A DNA stretch of 64,000 nt, from NCBI RefSeq assembly GCF_900114995.1, contig NZ_FOUX01000005.1, forward strand, positions 806,001 through 870,000. The letters run 5' to 3'. This document shows, piece by piece, positions 17,622 to 26,585 of this stretch. The first letter of the stretch is position 1, and every line of letters starts with the position of its first letter. Below the pieces are notes generated by a model, which was not told where the DNA came from, did no database searches, and worked only from the letters and a program-made list of their open reading frames with translations. The DNA is from Chitinophaga sp. YR627. GTDB taxonomy: Bacteria > Bacteroidota > Bacteroidia > Chitinophagales > Chitinophagaceae. Position numbers and translations under genes: made by a program.

Positions 17622-17708
17622 ATCTTGCCAAATTAATGCAAAAAGCTGAATGCAGAATGCATTAACCTTACAACTCATTAAGACAACAAAACTAATTACA
17701 CCCGATCT

Positions 17709-18245
17709 ATGATCCTGTCAGACAAAAGGATATTGGAGGAAATTGAAAAAGGCACTATTGTTATTTCGCCTTATGACCGGAAATATCTCGGCACCAACTC
17801 TTACGACGTACATCTGGGCAAATACCTGGCAACTTACAAGGACAGAATACTGGATGCCCGCGCACACAACGAGATCGAGCATTTCGAAATACCGGAAGAA
17901 GGGTATGTGCTGCAGCCCGGTACGCTTTATCTTGGTGTAACCCTCGAATACACCGAAACTCACGCCCATGTGCCATTCCTGGAGGGTAAATCCAGCACCG
18001 GCCGTCTGGGTATCGACATTCACGCTACTGCCGGTAAAGGCGATGTAGGTTTCTGTAACACCTGGACACTGGAAATCTCCTGTGCGCAGCCGGTACGTGT
18101 GTATGCGGGTATGCCGATCGGACAGCTGATCTATTTTGTGGTGGAAGGCGATGTGGAAACGCTCTACAACAAGAAAGGCAACGCCAAATATAATGGCCGC
18201 ACGATCAAGCCGGTGGAGAGTATGATGTGGAAGAATCAGTTCTAA
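17709..18245 (+). CDS. dcd: dCTP deaminase
   Basis: Deaminates dCTP to dUTP on the way to dTMP. The 178-residue length and the motifs TNSYDVHLG, LEGKSSTGRLGIDIHATAG and FCNTWTLEIS match the trimeric Dcd/dUTPase fold, including the arginine and glutamate of the active site. The C-terminal YNGRTIKP loop also fits. Monocistronic, with a perfect terminator after the stop. Confidence 0.95.
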   Translation: MILSDKRILEEIEKGTIVISPYDRKYLGTNSYDVHLGKYLATYKDRILDARAHNEIEHFEIPEEGYVLQPGTLYLGVTLEYTETHAHVPFLEGKSSTGRLGIDIHATAGKGDVGFCNTWTLEISCAQPVRVYAGMPIGQLIYFVVEGDVETLYNKKGNAKYNGRTIKPVESMMWKNQF

Positions 18246-18281
18246 GACTATACTGTTAATATAGTATCAGAAAATAATGGT

Positions 18282-18320
18282 AAAAGGCCTCACGGAGCAT
18301 CCGTGAGGCCTTTTATTTTT
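18282..18320 (+). terminator. Terminator of dcd
   Basis: Perfect 15-bp stem (AAAAGGCCTCACGGA at 18282-18296 with 18300-18314), 3-base loop and a T-rich tail. Confidence 0.92.
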
Positions 18321-18388
18321 TATTCTATTAACTGAATAACAATCACTTACGAATCAAGTCTATATCCCCGGAAGTGGTTTCATACTTC

Positions 18389-18426
18389 ATACACGACGCA
18401 TACAGGGCGTATACACGACGCATACA
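18389..18426. repeat. Direct repeat, 16 bp, two copies
   Basis: ATACACGACGCATACA occurs at 18389-18404 and 18411-18426, a period of 22 bases. Function unknown; possibly a protein-binding site or remnant. Confidence 0.7.
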
Positions 18427-18487
18427 TGCTTCATCTCTGCCGGAACACCCTTTGCCCACTAATACTTTATTATCCCCCTGGAAATGT

Positions 18488-18521
18488 AAAAGGGCCGTAC
18501 GCTGAATGCGACGGCCCTTTT
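18488..18521 (-). terminator. Terminator of the DUF1080/cytochrome operon
   Basis: Arms AAAAGGGCCGT and ACGGCCCTTTT form an 11-bp stem with a 12-base loop, with T residues on the minus-strand 3' side. Confidence 0.8.
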
Positions 18522-18568
18522 AAAGGTTAAATTACCCGGCGCTTGCAACCGGAGTATAGTCCCCCTGA

Positions 18569-20560
18569 TTATTTCAATGAATTGATCCAGGCAGCGATCT
18601 TCAGACCATCGGCACGAGGTACCTGTGGCATTGGCGGCATTTCAGTCGCGTAATCAGGCCAGTTCTGTGGCTTAGGATTAGCGAGCAGTTTCAGGATCTG
18701 TTCACCAGTATATTTACGTTTCGCTACATCTACGAAAGCCGGGCCTACCTGGCGTTTGTTTGCAGTATGACAAGCCACGCAGGTATATTTGGCCAGCAGT
18801 GGTTTCACTTCATCGTAAGTAGGCACTTTGGCAACAGCAGGAGCGGCAGCAGCAGCTGTTTTTGCAGCAGCGGTCGTTCCTTTAGCAGCATCTTTTGCAG
18901 TTGCTTTTGCTTTTTCAGCGGCAGCAGCAGCCTGTACTTTCGCAGAGTTGAAAGTACTTGCCTGACTTAAAGGCAGTTTGTCACCGTCAGGGAAGTTGTG
19001 GATAGTATAGTAACCGGTTGGGTGAACCAGTGAATAAGAATTGTCTTTTTCACGTACACCTTCCAGGGTGATATTATGCACATAATCCTTACGCAGGCTA
19101 TCTACAATGATCCTTGCTTTCAATCCGTCTTCAGATACTTTCACACCTTTTACCGGACATTTAGCAATATTCACCATAGGGCTACCGTAAACGGAGTGGT
19201 ATTTATAAGTGAAGCTTTCTACGGAGTAAGAAGCCAGGTCTTCTGCTGATTTCTTATTTACCGGTAAGGTAAACTCGATCTCAAAACCGTCCGGCATTGC
19301 CTTGATCGTTTTCATTTCGAAAGGCATTTTCTCGTTCCATACCAGGCGTTGCAGACCTTCGTTTGCTTCACCGGCAGAACCCCAGCCACGGTTGGTTTCA
19401 CCTACGAATAAAGTAGAACCGTCTTTAGACCATGCCATACGCAGTACACCAGACTGGAAACCGTTACGCAGATCGAAAGATACACCCTGGTATTCACCTT
19501 TTACTTTTTCCATCACGACGCGCATGATCTTACTCTGACCCTGATCGCCTACCAGTAACTGGCCAGCGAAAGGACCGAAAGAACCTTCAGGGATCTGTAC
19601 GATCTCAGAGTTAGAGATACCCTGGATACCGTGAGGCAGTACTACTGCCGGCAGACGCAGTTCAGGGATATTCTTTTTCACATCCATCAGTGTTACGAAT
19701 GGAGCGGTTGTGCTGTTTTCAGGTTTGGTATAGTTACCGTTTGCGTCTTTCGGACGACCTTCATCTACAAAAGAGTAGAATTTCTCAGCAGTCAGCTTCA
19801 CCGGAGAGTTAGGCTGATTTGTCCAGCGTAAACCAGCAGGGTGACCGATGAAATCACCTTGTTTTACCTGCCATACACCACCGGAACCGAACCAGTCACC
19901 CTGGTTATCGGTATAGAACAATTCACCATTGATCATACCCAGACCACAAGGAGAACGGAAACCTGTTGCATATGGTTCCATATGACCATCAGGGAAGATG
20001 TGCATCATCCAGCCTCTCCATGGAACGCGGCTTTCACCTCTCCACCATTCCTGGTTACCGAAAGCTACGTTTCCGGATACGAAGAAGGAGCCATCAGGCG
20101 CCAGTTTCGGACCAAAGCTGTACTCATGGTAGTGACCAGACAGCGGCCATGCGAATACTGTTTCGTATACATCTGCTTTACCATCCATGTTGGTATCTTC
20201 CAGTTTGGTCAGTTCACCACGCTGTGCGCAGTAAAAAGCACCATCTTTCCATACCAGACCGAGGATCTCGTGCAGACCGGTGGCAAACTTACGGAAGTAA
20301 GGTTTGCGGCTGGTCGGATTTTCCACGATATATACCTCACCACGGCGGGTAGATACACCTAAGTTACCGTTAGGTAATACAGTCAGACCGCCTACTTCCA
20401 GCAGGGTACCTTCCGGAGAAGAAACCTTCAGGATCTTATAAAAGTCTTCTTCTTTAGGCGTTTCCTGGGCACGTACCCCGGAAGTAACACCCGTCGCCGC
20501 AGCTATCAGCAGCGAATACAGGGTGGTCTTTTTTATGATTGCCTTATAAATGTTTTTCAT
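18569..20560 (-). CDS. Secreted sorbosone/glucose dehydrogenase-like beta-propeller with C-terminal cytochrome c
   Basis: A 663-residue exported protein. A signal peptide ends near residue 31 (VRAQ). About 40-400 form a six-bladed propeller of the glucose/sorbosone dehydrogenase type, with repeated elements such as LPNGNLGVSTRRGEVYIV and FYTDNQGDWFGSGGVW. A beta domain follows, then an Ala/Lys-rich linker (about 545-580). The C-terminal mono-heme cytochrome c domain has CVACH as the heme site and a later methionine-rich EMPPMPQ giving the likely axial Met. The design suggests sugar or polyol oxidation with transfer to a periplasmic carrier. It starts 18 bases after the DUF1080 gene, so the two form an operon. 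The true substrate is unknown. Confidence 0.82.
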   Translation of the reverse strand: MKNIYKAIIKKTTLYSLLIAAATGVTSGVRAQETPKEEDFYKILKVSSPEGTLLEVGGLTVLPNGNLGVSTRRGEVYIVENPTSRKPYFRKFATGLHEILGLVWKDGAFYCAQRGELTKLEDTNMDGKADVYETVFAWPLSGHYHEYSFGPKLAPDGSFFVSGNVAFGNQEWWRGESRVPWRGWMMHIFPDGHMEPYATGFRSPCGLGMINGELFYTDNQGDWFGSGGVWQVKQGDFIGHPAGLRWTNQPNSPVKLTAEKFYSFVDEGRPKDANGNYTKPENSTTAPFVTLMDVKKNIPELRLPAVVLPHGIQGISNSEIVQIPEGSFGPFAGQLLVGDQGQSKIMRVVMEKVKGEYQGVSFDLRNGFQSGVLRMAWSKDGSTLFVGETNRGWGSAGEANEGLQRLVWNEKMPFEMKTIKAMPDGFEIEFTLPVNKKSAEDLASYSVESFTYKYHSVYGSPMVNIAKCPVKGVKVSEDGLKARIIVDSLRKDYVHNITLEGVREKDNSYSLVHPTGYYTIHNFPDGDKLPLSQASTFNSAKVQAAAAAEKAKATAKDAAKGTTAAAKTAAAAAPAVAKVPTYDEVKPLLAKYTCVACHTANKRQVGPAFVDVAKRKYTGEQILKLLANPKPQNWPDYATEMPPMPQVPRADGLKIAAWINSLK

Positions 20561-20578
20561 TGTAATAGTCGAAAGGAA

Positions 20579-22027
20579 TTAGAAAAGGATGGAATAACTC
20601 AGTTTACTGCGAACAGGGATGATGAGTTCTTTTACGCCTGCACCGTCACGGATCACAGGTTTCTCACCACCTGCATCTTCGAGTTGCAGGTAATACGATT
20701 TACCATCTATTACATACAAATCTTTGGAAGGATTTTCTATCGCAGCACCTTCCGCCAGTTTAGCGTACAGTCCTTCAACAGGAGCAGCTACTGACAGTTC
20801 ACGGTGAATACCACGTCCTTCGCTTACTACACGTACCACATCAGATACGGAAGTACCGTATACCTGGTAGCGGAAAGTAGGCAGATCATTCTCATCCAGG
20901 ACATATCCTTTAGGACGGAAACCGGAACCGGTGGTATCGGTCGTCCAGGCAGCCTGCGGAGAAGCGAGTTTACCCAGTGTGAAGTAAGATTTACCCAGGA
21001 ACTGTACGGCGCCACGCGGACGGGAGCAGCCATTACCTCTTTCATGCCACATTGGGGTAGCATCGAGGAATTCGCCACGCCATACCTGCGCGATCATACC
21101 TTTATCCAGGTCGTAAGTGTAATGTACTTTTTCAGGAGAGCCTACAGAGATCGCGTGAACGACACGGTAGTTATCTTTTACATCCATGAAGCTGCGCAGT
21201 AAAGTGTTTACTGGTGCATCTACCAGGATAGGGTCTACCCCTCTGTCTCTTTCATTAGACGGACGGGAAACGTCTGGTTTATTGATAACGATATTGCGGA
21301 AAGCAACAGCGCCATGATCGCCCTGGAGGCGTAAAGGACCAGTCGCTTTTTCATCGCCACCACCGATAGCGCCACGGGTTGGGCCCATCAGTTCTACGTT
21401 CTCCTGGATGGTCACACCATTCAGTTCTACCAGCAGCATACGCGCATTCGCGATCTTTTTGCCGGCAGCATCAAAACGGGGAGCAATAAAGGAGATCTTA
21501 ATGTGCTGCCATGTACCTGGCGCTTTGCTGGCATTTACGCGGGGCGCATGGCCATCGTATCCCTGCAGACCATTCGGACGGCTATCGTCCCAACGTTCGT
21601 AGATACCACCATTGTCGCCTGCTTTAGGGGCTTTGGTACCCCAGCTGTCCAGCAGCTGGATCTCGTACCTGCCCTGCAGATAAATACCAGAGTTTGAACC
21701 GGGCGCCATCATGTAGTCCAGTTCAATATCTGCATCGCCAAATTCGGCGCTGGAGAAAAGGTCTTTTCCCGGACGTTTTTTATCCGGCATGTTGAATAAT
21801 ACTCCTGTACCAGCTACAGCGTCCAGTACGTGCGGATTGTCCAGTTTTGCGGAGGCATCACTGGTGATACTCCAGCTCTGGCCGGGCTCGCGGAAAGCGG
21901 ATAGGTCCTGCAATGGCAGTTTGCCTGTCTGCGCAGCAGCAGAATGGGCTACAGTCATACCCACACCACAGAGACACAGGATGCCCATCAGAGACCGGCT
22001 TGCATGATTCTTCGATCTAAGTAACAT
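20579..22027 (-). CDS. DUF1080 / 3-keto-disaccharide hydrolase domain protein (two-domain)
   Basis: A 482-residue exported protein (signal peptide to about residue 33). The first half is the concanavalin-like 3-keto-disaccharide hydrolase domain (PF06439, formerly DUF1080), seen in GSNSGIYLQGRYEIQLLDSWG, GGIYERWD, PGTWQHIKI and GPLRLQGDHGAVAFRNI. The second half is a separate beta-rich domain without a recognised name. The family includes proteins thought to cleave 3-keto-glycosides made by sugar oxidoreductases. Pairing with the downstream dehydrogenase-cytochrome fits a periplasmic oxidise-then-cleave scheme, but this is inference. It is the first gene of the operon. Confidence 0.82.
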   Translation of the reverse strand: MLLRSKNHASRSLMGILCLCGVGMTVAHSAAAQTGKLPLQDLSAFREPGQSWSITSDASAKLDNPHVLDAVAGTGVLFNMPDKKRPGKDLFSSAEFGDADIELDYMMAPGSNSGIYLQGRYEIQLLDSWGTKAPKAGDNGGIYERWDDSRPNGLQGYDGHAPRVNASKAPGTWQHIKISFIAPRFDAAGKKIANARMLLVELNGVTIQENVELMGPTRGAIGGGDEKATGPLRLQGDHGAVAFRNIVINKPDVSRPSNERDRGVDPILVDAPVNTLLRSFMDVKDNYRVVHAISVGSPEKVHYTYDLDKGMIAQVWRGEFLDATPMWHERGNGCSRPRGAVQFLGKSYFTLGKLASPQAAWTTDTTGSGFRPKGYVLDENDLPTFRYQVYGTSVSDVVRVVSEGRGIHRELSVAAPVEGLYAKLAEGAAIENPSKDLYVIDGKSYYLQLEDAGGEKPVIRDGAGVKELIIPVRSKLSYSILF

Positions 22028-22255
22028 AACGTTATAATAAATTAAGTCAAAAGAGGAAATAATAGAATGTTGAGACCTTTTGACGAGGCGCTAATATAGA
22101 GATAGTTTATCGCGAACACAAACCAAATGCTAAGAAAATGGGATGAACGGAAATATTTTATGGCTGAAATCTTTAACGGATTGTTAACTCTTTTCATATC
22201 TTCGCGCGTTCAAAGGCGCTGTTCCTCCCAGGCGCCTCCAAAATCACACAACTAT

Positions 22256-24466
22256 ATGCACAAGATCTTTACATCAGCGCTTTGTCTGTTAACGCTTGGC
22301 GTGTCCGCACAACAATTCAGCGGAACCGTTTATGACCGGGAGAGAAACCCTTTACAGGACGTCACTATTTACAATCAGCGTACCGGTACCCATACGCACA
22401 CCAACGAGGTAGGCGTATTCCGTTTGAAGGACGCGCAAACCGGCGACTCGCTGAAAGTTTCGCGGATGGCTTTTAAAACAGAAATGGTCGTTTTAAAAGA
22501 TGCGAACCAGCGTATTATCATGGCGCCGTCCGACCTGCAACTGAACGAAGTGGCTATCACTACTTCGCTGAAACACCTGAACATCATTTCAGACATCGAT
22601 CTGAAAACCAACCCTGTGAAGTCTTCACAGGAGCTGCTGCGCAAAGTACCGGGCCTGTTCATCGGTCAGCACGCCGGTGGTGGTAAAGCAGAACAGATCT
22701 TCCTCCGCGGCTTTGACATTGACCACGGCACCGATATCAACATCAGTGTGGATGGTATGCCGGTGAATATGGTCAGCCATGCACATGGTCAGGGTTATGC
22801 AGACCTGCACTTCCTGATACCGGAGACGATCGAGAATATCGACTTTGATAAAGGACCTTATCACGCAGATAAGGGCAACCTCGCCACCGCAGGTTATGTT
22901 GCTTTCAAAACAAGAGAAAGACTGGACAACAGCAGTATCACCGTTGAAGGTGGTAAGTTCAATACCTACCGTACAATGGGTATGTTCAATCTTGTCAATG
23001 ACAGTAAGCAGTCCGCCTATGTGGCAGCTGATTACCAGATGACTGACGGGTATTTTATCACGCCGCAGAACTTTAACCGTATTAATCTGATCGGAAAGTA
23101 CACTGCTTATCTTGATAACAATGATAAAGTATCTGTAGCAGTCTCTCACTTCAACAGTAAATGGGATGCCAGCGGACAAATCCCACAGCGGGCGGTAGAT
23201 GCAGGTATCATCACCCGTTTTGGTGCCATCGACAACACAGAAGGTGGTAACACCGGACGTACCAATGTGAATCTGCAATACCTGAAACATATCGACGCCA
23301 ATACATTTATCAAAAATACCGCCTTCTACAGCCGTTATAATTTTGAGCTGTATTCCAACTTTACCTTCTTCCTGGAAGACCCGGTAAACGGTGATCAGAT
23401 CAGGCAGAAAGAGAACAGAAGCATTTTCGGATTTGAATCTGAACTGAACAAAACCCTTTATGCAGGTAACAATACCATCGAACTGAAAGGCGCTGTCGGC
23501 CTACGTAATGACGATGTCAATGATATTGAACTGTCACACACCGTCAACAGAAAAACGACGCTGGAGCAGCTGAAACTGGGCGATGTAAATGAAACAAACC
23601 TGTATGCGTATGTCAGCGCGGATTATAAATTAGGTAAATGGTTGATCAATCCGGCTGTGCGTGTTGATCATTTCAAATTTGATTATGTGGATAAACTCGC
23701 GGCTACATATACCACGCAGTCACAGGGAAAGTCGATCGTGAGTCCGAAGCTGAACTTCCTGTTTAATCCGAATAATAAAATTCAGTACTTCCTGAAATTG
23801 GGTAAAGGATTTCATAGCAATGATACCCGTGTAGTGGTTGAACAAAAAGGGTTATCCACATTACCGGCTGCGTATGGCGCTGATCTGGGTATGATCTGGA
23901 AACCATTATCTAAACTCGTGGTGAATACTGCTGTATGGTACCTTTATCTGCAACAGGAGTTTGTCTATGTGGGAGATGCAGGTATCGTAGAACCCAGTGG
24001 AAAGACCAGTCGTAAAGGGATTGATGTTGGCGCACGTTATCAGCTGGGTAAATGGATCTTTATCAATGGCGACTTTACTTATACACATGGTCGTGCGACA
24101 GAGGAAGCAAAAGGAGAAAACTATATTCCTTTAGCACCGGTGGTAACTGCAGCAGGTGGTGTTAGTCTGCATCATCCTTCCGGCATCAATGCAGGGATCA
24201 ATACCCGTTATCTGGGACATCGCCCTGCGAATGAAGATAACAGCATTGTGGCAAAAGGATATTGTGTAACTGATGCGAATGTTAGTTATCAGTATAAACA
24301 GTTTACGATTGGCGTGATCACGGAGAATATCTTTAATACGGCGTGGAATGAGACACAGTTTGCGACAGAAAGCAGGTTGAAGGATGAAGCTGCGCCGGTG
24401 ACGGAGATACATTTTACACCAAGGACGCCGTTTAATGTGAGGGCGACGCTGAGTTACAGGTTTTAA
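22256..24466 (+). CDS. TonB-dependent outer-membrane receptor with carboxypeptidase-like N-terminal domain
   Basis: A 736-residue outer-membrane transporter. After a signal peptide (to about SAQQ) comes a CarboxypepD_reg-like domain (FSGTVYDRERNPLQDVTIYN). The plug domain (ELLRKVPGLFIGQHAGGG, FLRGFDIDHGTDINISVDG) is followed by a 22-stranded barrel ending in an aromatic C-terminal residue (LSYRF). The plug contains VSHAHGQGYADLHF, a motif of one TonB subfamily. There is no SusD partner beside it, so it is not a classic glycan-uptake pair; a metal or small organic ligand is as likely. The ATG at 22256 begins a proper signal peptide; the frame to 22127 does not. Confidence 0.9.
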   Translation: MHKIFTSALCLLTLGVSAQQFSGTVYDRERNPLQDVTIYNQRTGTHTHTNEVGVFRLKDAQTGDSLKVSRMAFKTEMVVLKDANQRIIMAPSDLQLNEVAITTSLKHLNIISDIDLKTNPVKSSQELLRKVPGLFIGQHAGGGKAEQIFLRGFDIDHGTDINISVDGMPVNMVSHAHGQGYADLHFLIPETIENIDFDKGPYHADKGNLATAGYVAFKTRERLDNSSITVEGGKFNTYRTMGMFNLVNDSKQSAYVAADYQMTDGYFITPQNFNRINLIGKYTAYLDNNDKVSVAVSHFNSKWDASGQIPQRAVDAGIITRFGAIDNTEGGNTGRTNVNLQYLKHIDANTFIKNTAFYSRYNFELYSNFTFFLEDPVNGDQIRQKENRSIFGFESELNKTLYAGNNTIELKGAVGLRNDDVNDIELSHTVNRKTTLEQLKLGDVNETNLYAYVSADYKLGKWLINPAVRVDHFKFDYVDKLAATYTTQSQGKSIVSPKLNFLFNPNNKIQYFLKLGKGFHSNDTRVVVEQKGLSTLPAAYGADLGMIWKPLSKLVVNTAVWYLYLQQEFVYVGDAGIVEPSGKTSRKGIDVGARYQLGKWIFINGDFTYTHGRATEEAKGENYIPLAPVVTAAGGVSLHHPSGINAGINTRYLGHRPANEDNSIVAKGYCVTDANVSYQYKQFTIGVITENIFNTAWNETQFATESRLKDEAAPVTEIHFTPRTPFNVRATLSYRF

Positions 24467-24484
24467 TTCATCAGGTAATTGATA

Positions 24485-24517
24485 TAAAAAAGGGCGGTTC
24501 TTAAGAATCGCCTTTTT
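24485..24517 (+). terminator. Terminator of the TonB receptor gene
   Basis: AAAAAGGGCGGTTCTT and AAGAATCGCCTTTTT form a near-perfect stem 19 bases after the stop, ending in T residues. Confidence 0.85.
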
Positions 24518-24573
24518 GCATACCTGCTTATATTAACGCATCGGCTGATCTTATTTCATAAGGAAAGAGTTTA

Positions 24574-24629
24574 ATTTGTTTCATTTTTTATGAAATAAAT
24601 CCTTTTATTTCATAAAAAATGAAACAAAT
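24574..24629. repeat. AT-rich perfect 26-bp inverted repeat
   Basis: Arms 24574-24599 and 24604-24629 are perfectly complementary over 26 bp, around a 4-base loop (TCCT). The repeated core TTATTTCATAA also occurs once more at 24551-24561, outside the hairpin. It lies between the TonB terminator and the SMI1 stop codon, so a terminator role for the minus-strand SMI1 gene is possible. Its length and AT richness are unlike the other terminators here. Confidence 0.8.
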
Positions 24630-24662
24630 ACAGCAAGTCATAACAAACCGCGCTAGCGCCAG

Positions 24663-25289
24663 TTAATTACTGATCTCCTCAATTTTCTTTTTCCACCAGC
24701 GGGTGTACTGGCTATGCGCATCACTTTTCAACGGTACTTTGTTAGCTGCTGCTATTGGATCACCTCCGAGTAAGATAGGATGTACTTCATGCAGATGCAT
24801 TCCTTTTAATGAAGGGTCCTGTTCATGTCGTTTCCTGTTATCCTTATCTGAAGCAACCCTCGCAAGGGAATATTGGCAGGAGCCTTCTGTGAATTCAGCC
24901 AGGCTCCATAAAAAGCTTTCAAAATCTTTTGCGATCACTATGCTTTCTTTTTCTTCCATGTAAACGAATTCTACTTCGAAGAAAATGCCCTGTTCTTTTT
25001 TTATGCCGTATGCGATCGCTCCCCCATTAGACCCGATCAGAAAAAGCCCGGGAGCAAATACTGAAGCTCCGTACATTTCATTGTATTGCAACAATTCCTG
25101 TATGGGCCAAAGTACCAGCCACTGCCCATTGAGTACAGCACCTTCACATCCGTTGTGTTTACGCATAAATGATAAATAATCTGGTGGGAAACTACAATCG
25201 ATCAGCTCCAGAGCTTTGTCGAAGCTATCCTTATCTATCGGGGGATTTTTATCAAGTTTGGCTGTCAGATAGAGTAGATCATTATCCAT
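24663..25289 (-). CDS. SMI1/KNR4 family protein
   Basis: A 208-residue cytosolic protein with the SMI1/KNR4 (SUKH) pattern: FPPDYLSFMRKHNGCEGAV, VLWPIQELLQYNEMY, APGLFLIGSNGGAIAYGI and a later FVYMEEKES segment. In bacteria many SUKH proteins are immunity proteins against polymorphic toxins. No toxin, Rhs or T6SS gene lies beside this one, so a solitary or orphan immunity role is only a guess. The C-terminal 60 residues are charged and continue beyond the domain. The start at 25289 is preferred over the in-frame 25322. Confidence 0.82.
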   Translation of the reverse strand: MDNDLLYLTAKLDKNPPIDKDSFDKALELIDCSFPPDYLSFMRKHNGCEGAVLNGQWLVLWPIQELLQYNEMYGASVFAPGLFLIGSNGGAIAYGIKKEQGIFFEVEFVYMEEKESIVIAKDFESFLWSLAEFTEGSCQYSLARVASDKDNRKRHEQDPSLKGMHLHEVHPILLGGDPIAAANKVPLKSDAHSQYTRWWKKKIEEISN

Positions 25290-25359
25290 GAAAAGGACTT
25301 TTTGAAACAACAGCAAATACATGATAATAGTTGAGCAGCAGTTATATTTATTTCCGGGA

Positions 25360-26520
25360 TCATGGATAGATCCCTACACGGTGCGTACGCACGAGATCCG
25401 GCGTAACCGTAGTTGCGCTGGCTAGCTTCAATGTGATCTTCTTTGACGGTAACTGCGGCATATGGCAGTCTATGCAATTATCTTTTAACATTACACCCGC
25501 CCGTGCTTTGACCGTACAGGTATCATGCGTACCATGACAATTAAGACAACGTTGCGAGAAAGTCGCCATCTCATGTCTTTCGTTGACATGTACTTTGTGA
25601 CAGGAACCACAATCAAGTTCCGCGGACATTTTAAAACATTTGCTGGCAGTCAGCAGACCGTATTGATTACCGTGTACATCAAGTCCGCCGGCAGTATCTA
25701 CATCATAGTTAGGAACTGAAAAGTCATCCAGTCTTTGTCCGACTGTAAATGAAAAAGCGGGTTGTAATTGTTTTCTGAGTCCGGAGTGACATAAGGCACA
25801 TGCATCAAGGCGTTGCTGTCTTGTGAGGTGTCTGGTACTGATGATGCTATTAGGTGTTTTTTCATTCGGATGCTGTATGTGAAAAGCTACGTGAGCAGCC
25901 GCCGGACCATGGCATCTTTCACAGTCTATGCCATAGATGATGGATTTCCTGTCGAAGTTCGTACTACCGTCTTTCTTTACATGCGCTGCTGCATAACTGG
26001 CGTGACACTCTAAGCAAGCGGCGGGAATTGGTCTGTCGAAACGAATATAATTCAGCGGGTATCCTGGACTATTACACCAGTCATCAGCAGGGGCGTAATA
26101 AGAGACGGGCAACTGATACAGGTTATTCTTATCCCAATAAAGATAGGTCTGCCCTTTCCGACCCGAACCGATCACCATGCCGAAACTGCGTTGTTCGGTA
26201 GGAATACCATTCATGTAGGCTGTCTGCAGAAAAAGGTCTTTCTTCTTTTCCAGTACCAATACCATCCACTGGTTATACACAAACTCATTTTTGCCGGGTG
26301 CAAAGCTCCCTTTAATATGTGCATCATCCGGTAAGGCAGAACTGAGATAGTGGGCCGTATGGCGTGTATCATTGAAGATATCGCGATGACAGGATCTACA
26401 GGCTTCCGAACCGGCGAATGCGGGCATTTCCTGTGATACAGCAGGAGGACGCCATGCTGTACAGACGATACTGCCGATCCAGATGAAGGCAACGATCAGC
26501 AGGAATATCAGACCTTTCAT
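25360..26520 (-). CDS. Heptaheme c-type cytochrome
   Basis: A 386-residue exported protein, anchored or cleaved by an N-terminal hydrophobic helix (residues 2-20). It has seven CxxCH heme sites: CRSCH, CLECH, CERCH, CALCH, CGSCH, CLNCH and CIDCH. The spacing is like that of the cytochrome c554/c7 group, with HKVH and other extra histidines able to act as second ligands. It would carry electrons in the periplasm or on the surface; no reductase subunit, quinol oxidase or heme lyase is adjacent. The SMI1 gene follows downstream by about 70 bases, and the RNA-repair terminator lies just upstream. Confidence 0.9.
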   Translation of the reverse strand: MKGLIFLLIVAFIWIGSIVCTAWRPPAVSQEMPAFAGSEACRSCHRDIFNDTRHTAHYLSSALPDDAHIKGSFAPGKNEFVYNQWMVLVLEKKKDLFLQTAYMNGIPTEQRSFGMVIGSGRKGQTYLYWDKNNLYQLPVSYYAPADDWCNSPGYPLNYIRFDRPIPAACLECHASYAAAHVKKDGSTNFDRKSIIYGIDCERCHGPAAAHVAFHIQHPNEKTPNSIISTRHLTRQQRLDACALCHSGLRKQLQPAFSFTVGQRLDDFSVPNYDVDTAGGLDVHGNQYGLLTASKCFKMSAELDCGSCHKVHVNERHEMATFSQRCLNCHGTHDTCTVKARAGVMLKDNCIDCHMPQLPSKKITLKLASATTVTPDLVRTHRVGIYP

Positions 26521-26546
26521 TGTTACCGTATATGATAGATAACAAT

Positions 26547-26577
26547 AAAAAGGCCGGTAAAGTTATACCGGCCCTTT
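26547..26577 (-). terminator. Terminator of the RNA-repair operon
   Basis: An AAAAAGGCCGGTA / TACCGGCCCTTT stem with a short loop lies between the HD-Pnk stop and the cytochrome start. The minus strand carries the T tract. Confidence 0.8.
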
Positions 26578-26585
26578 GTTTATTT

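Larger units (their letters stand above)
18246..18568. other. Intergenic stretch between convergent transcripts
   Basis: It holds the dcd terminator, a 16-bp direct repeat at 18389-18426 and the terminator of the cytochrome/DUF1080 operon. Nothing else was seen. Confidence 0.7.

Noticed and set aside
22625..23290. 221-codon minus-strand ORF inside the TonB receptor
   Set aside because: Shadow of the receptor gene; no coding evidence.
24663..25289. SMI1/KNR4 gene as part of a toxin-immunity locus
   Set aside because: No toxin, Rhs or secretion gene is adjacent; only family-level knowledge supports it.
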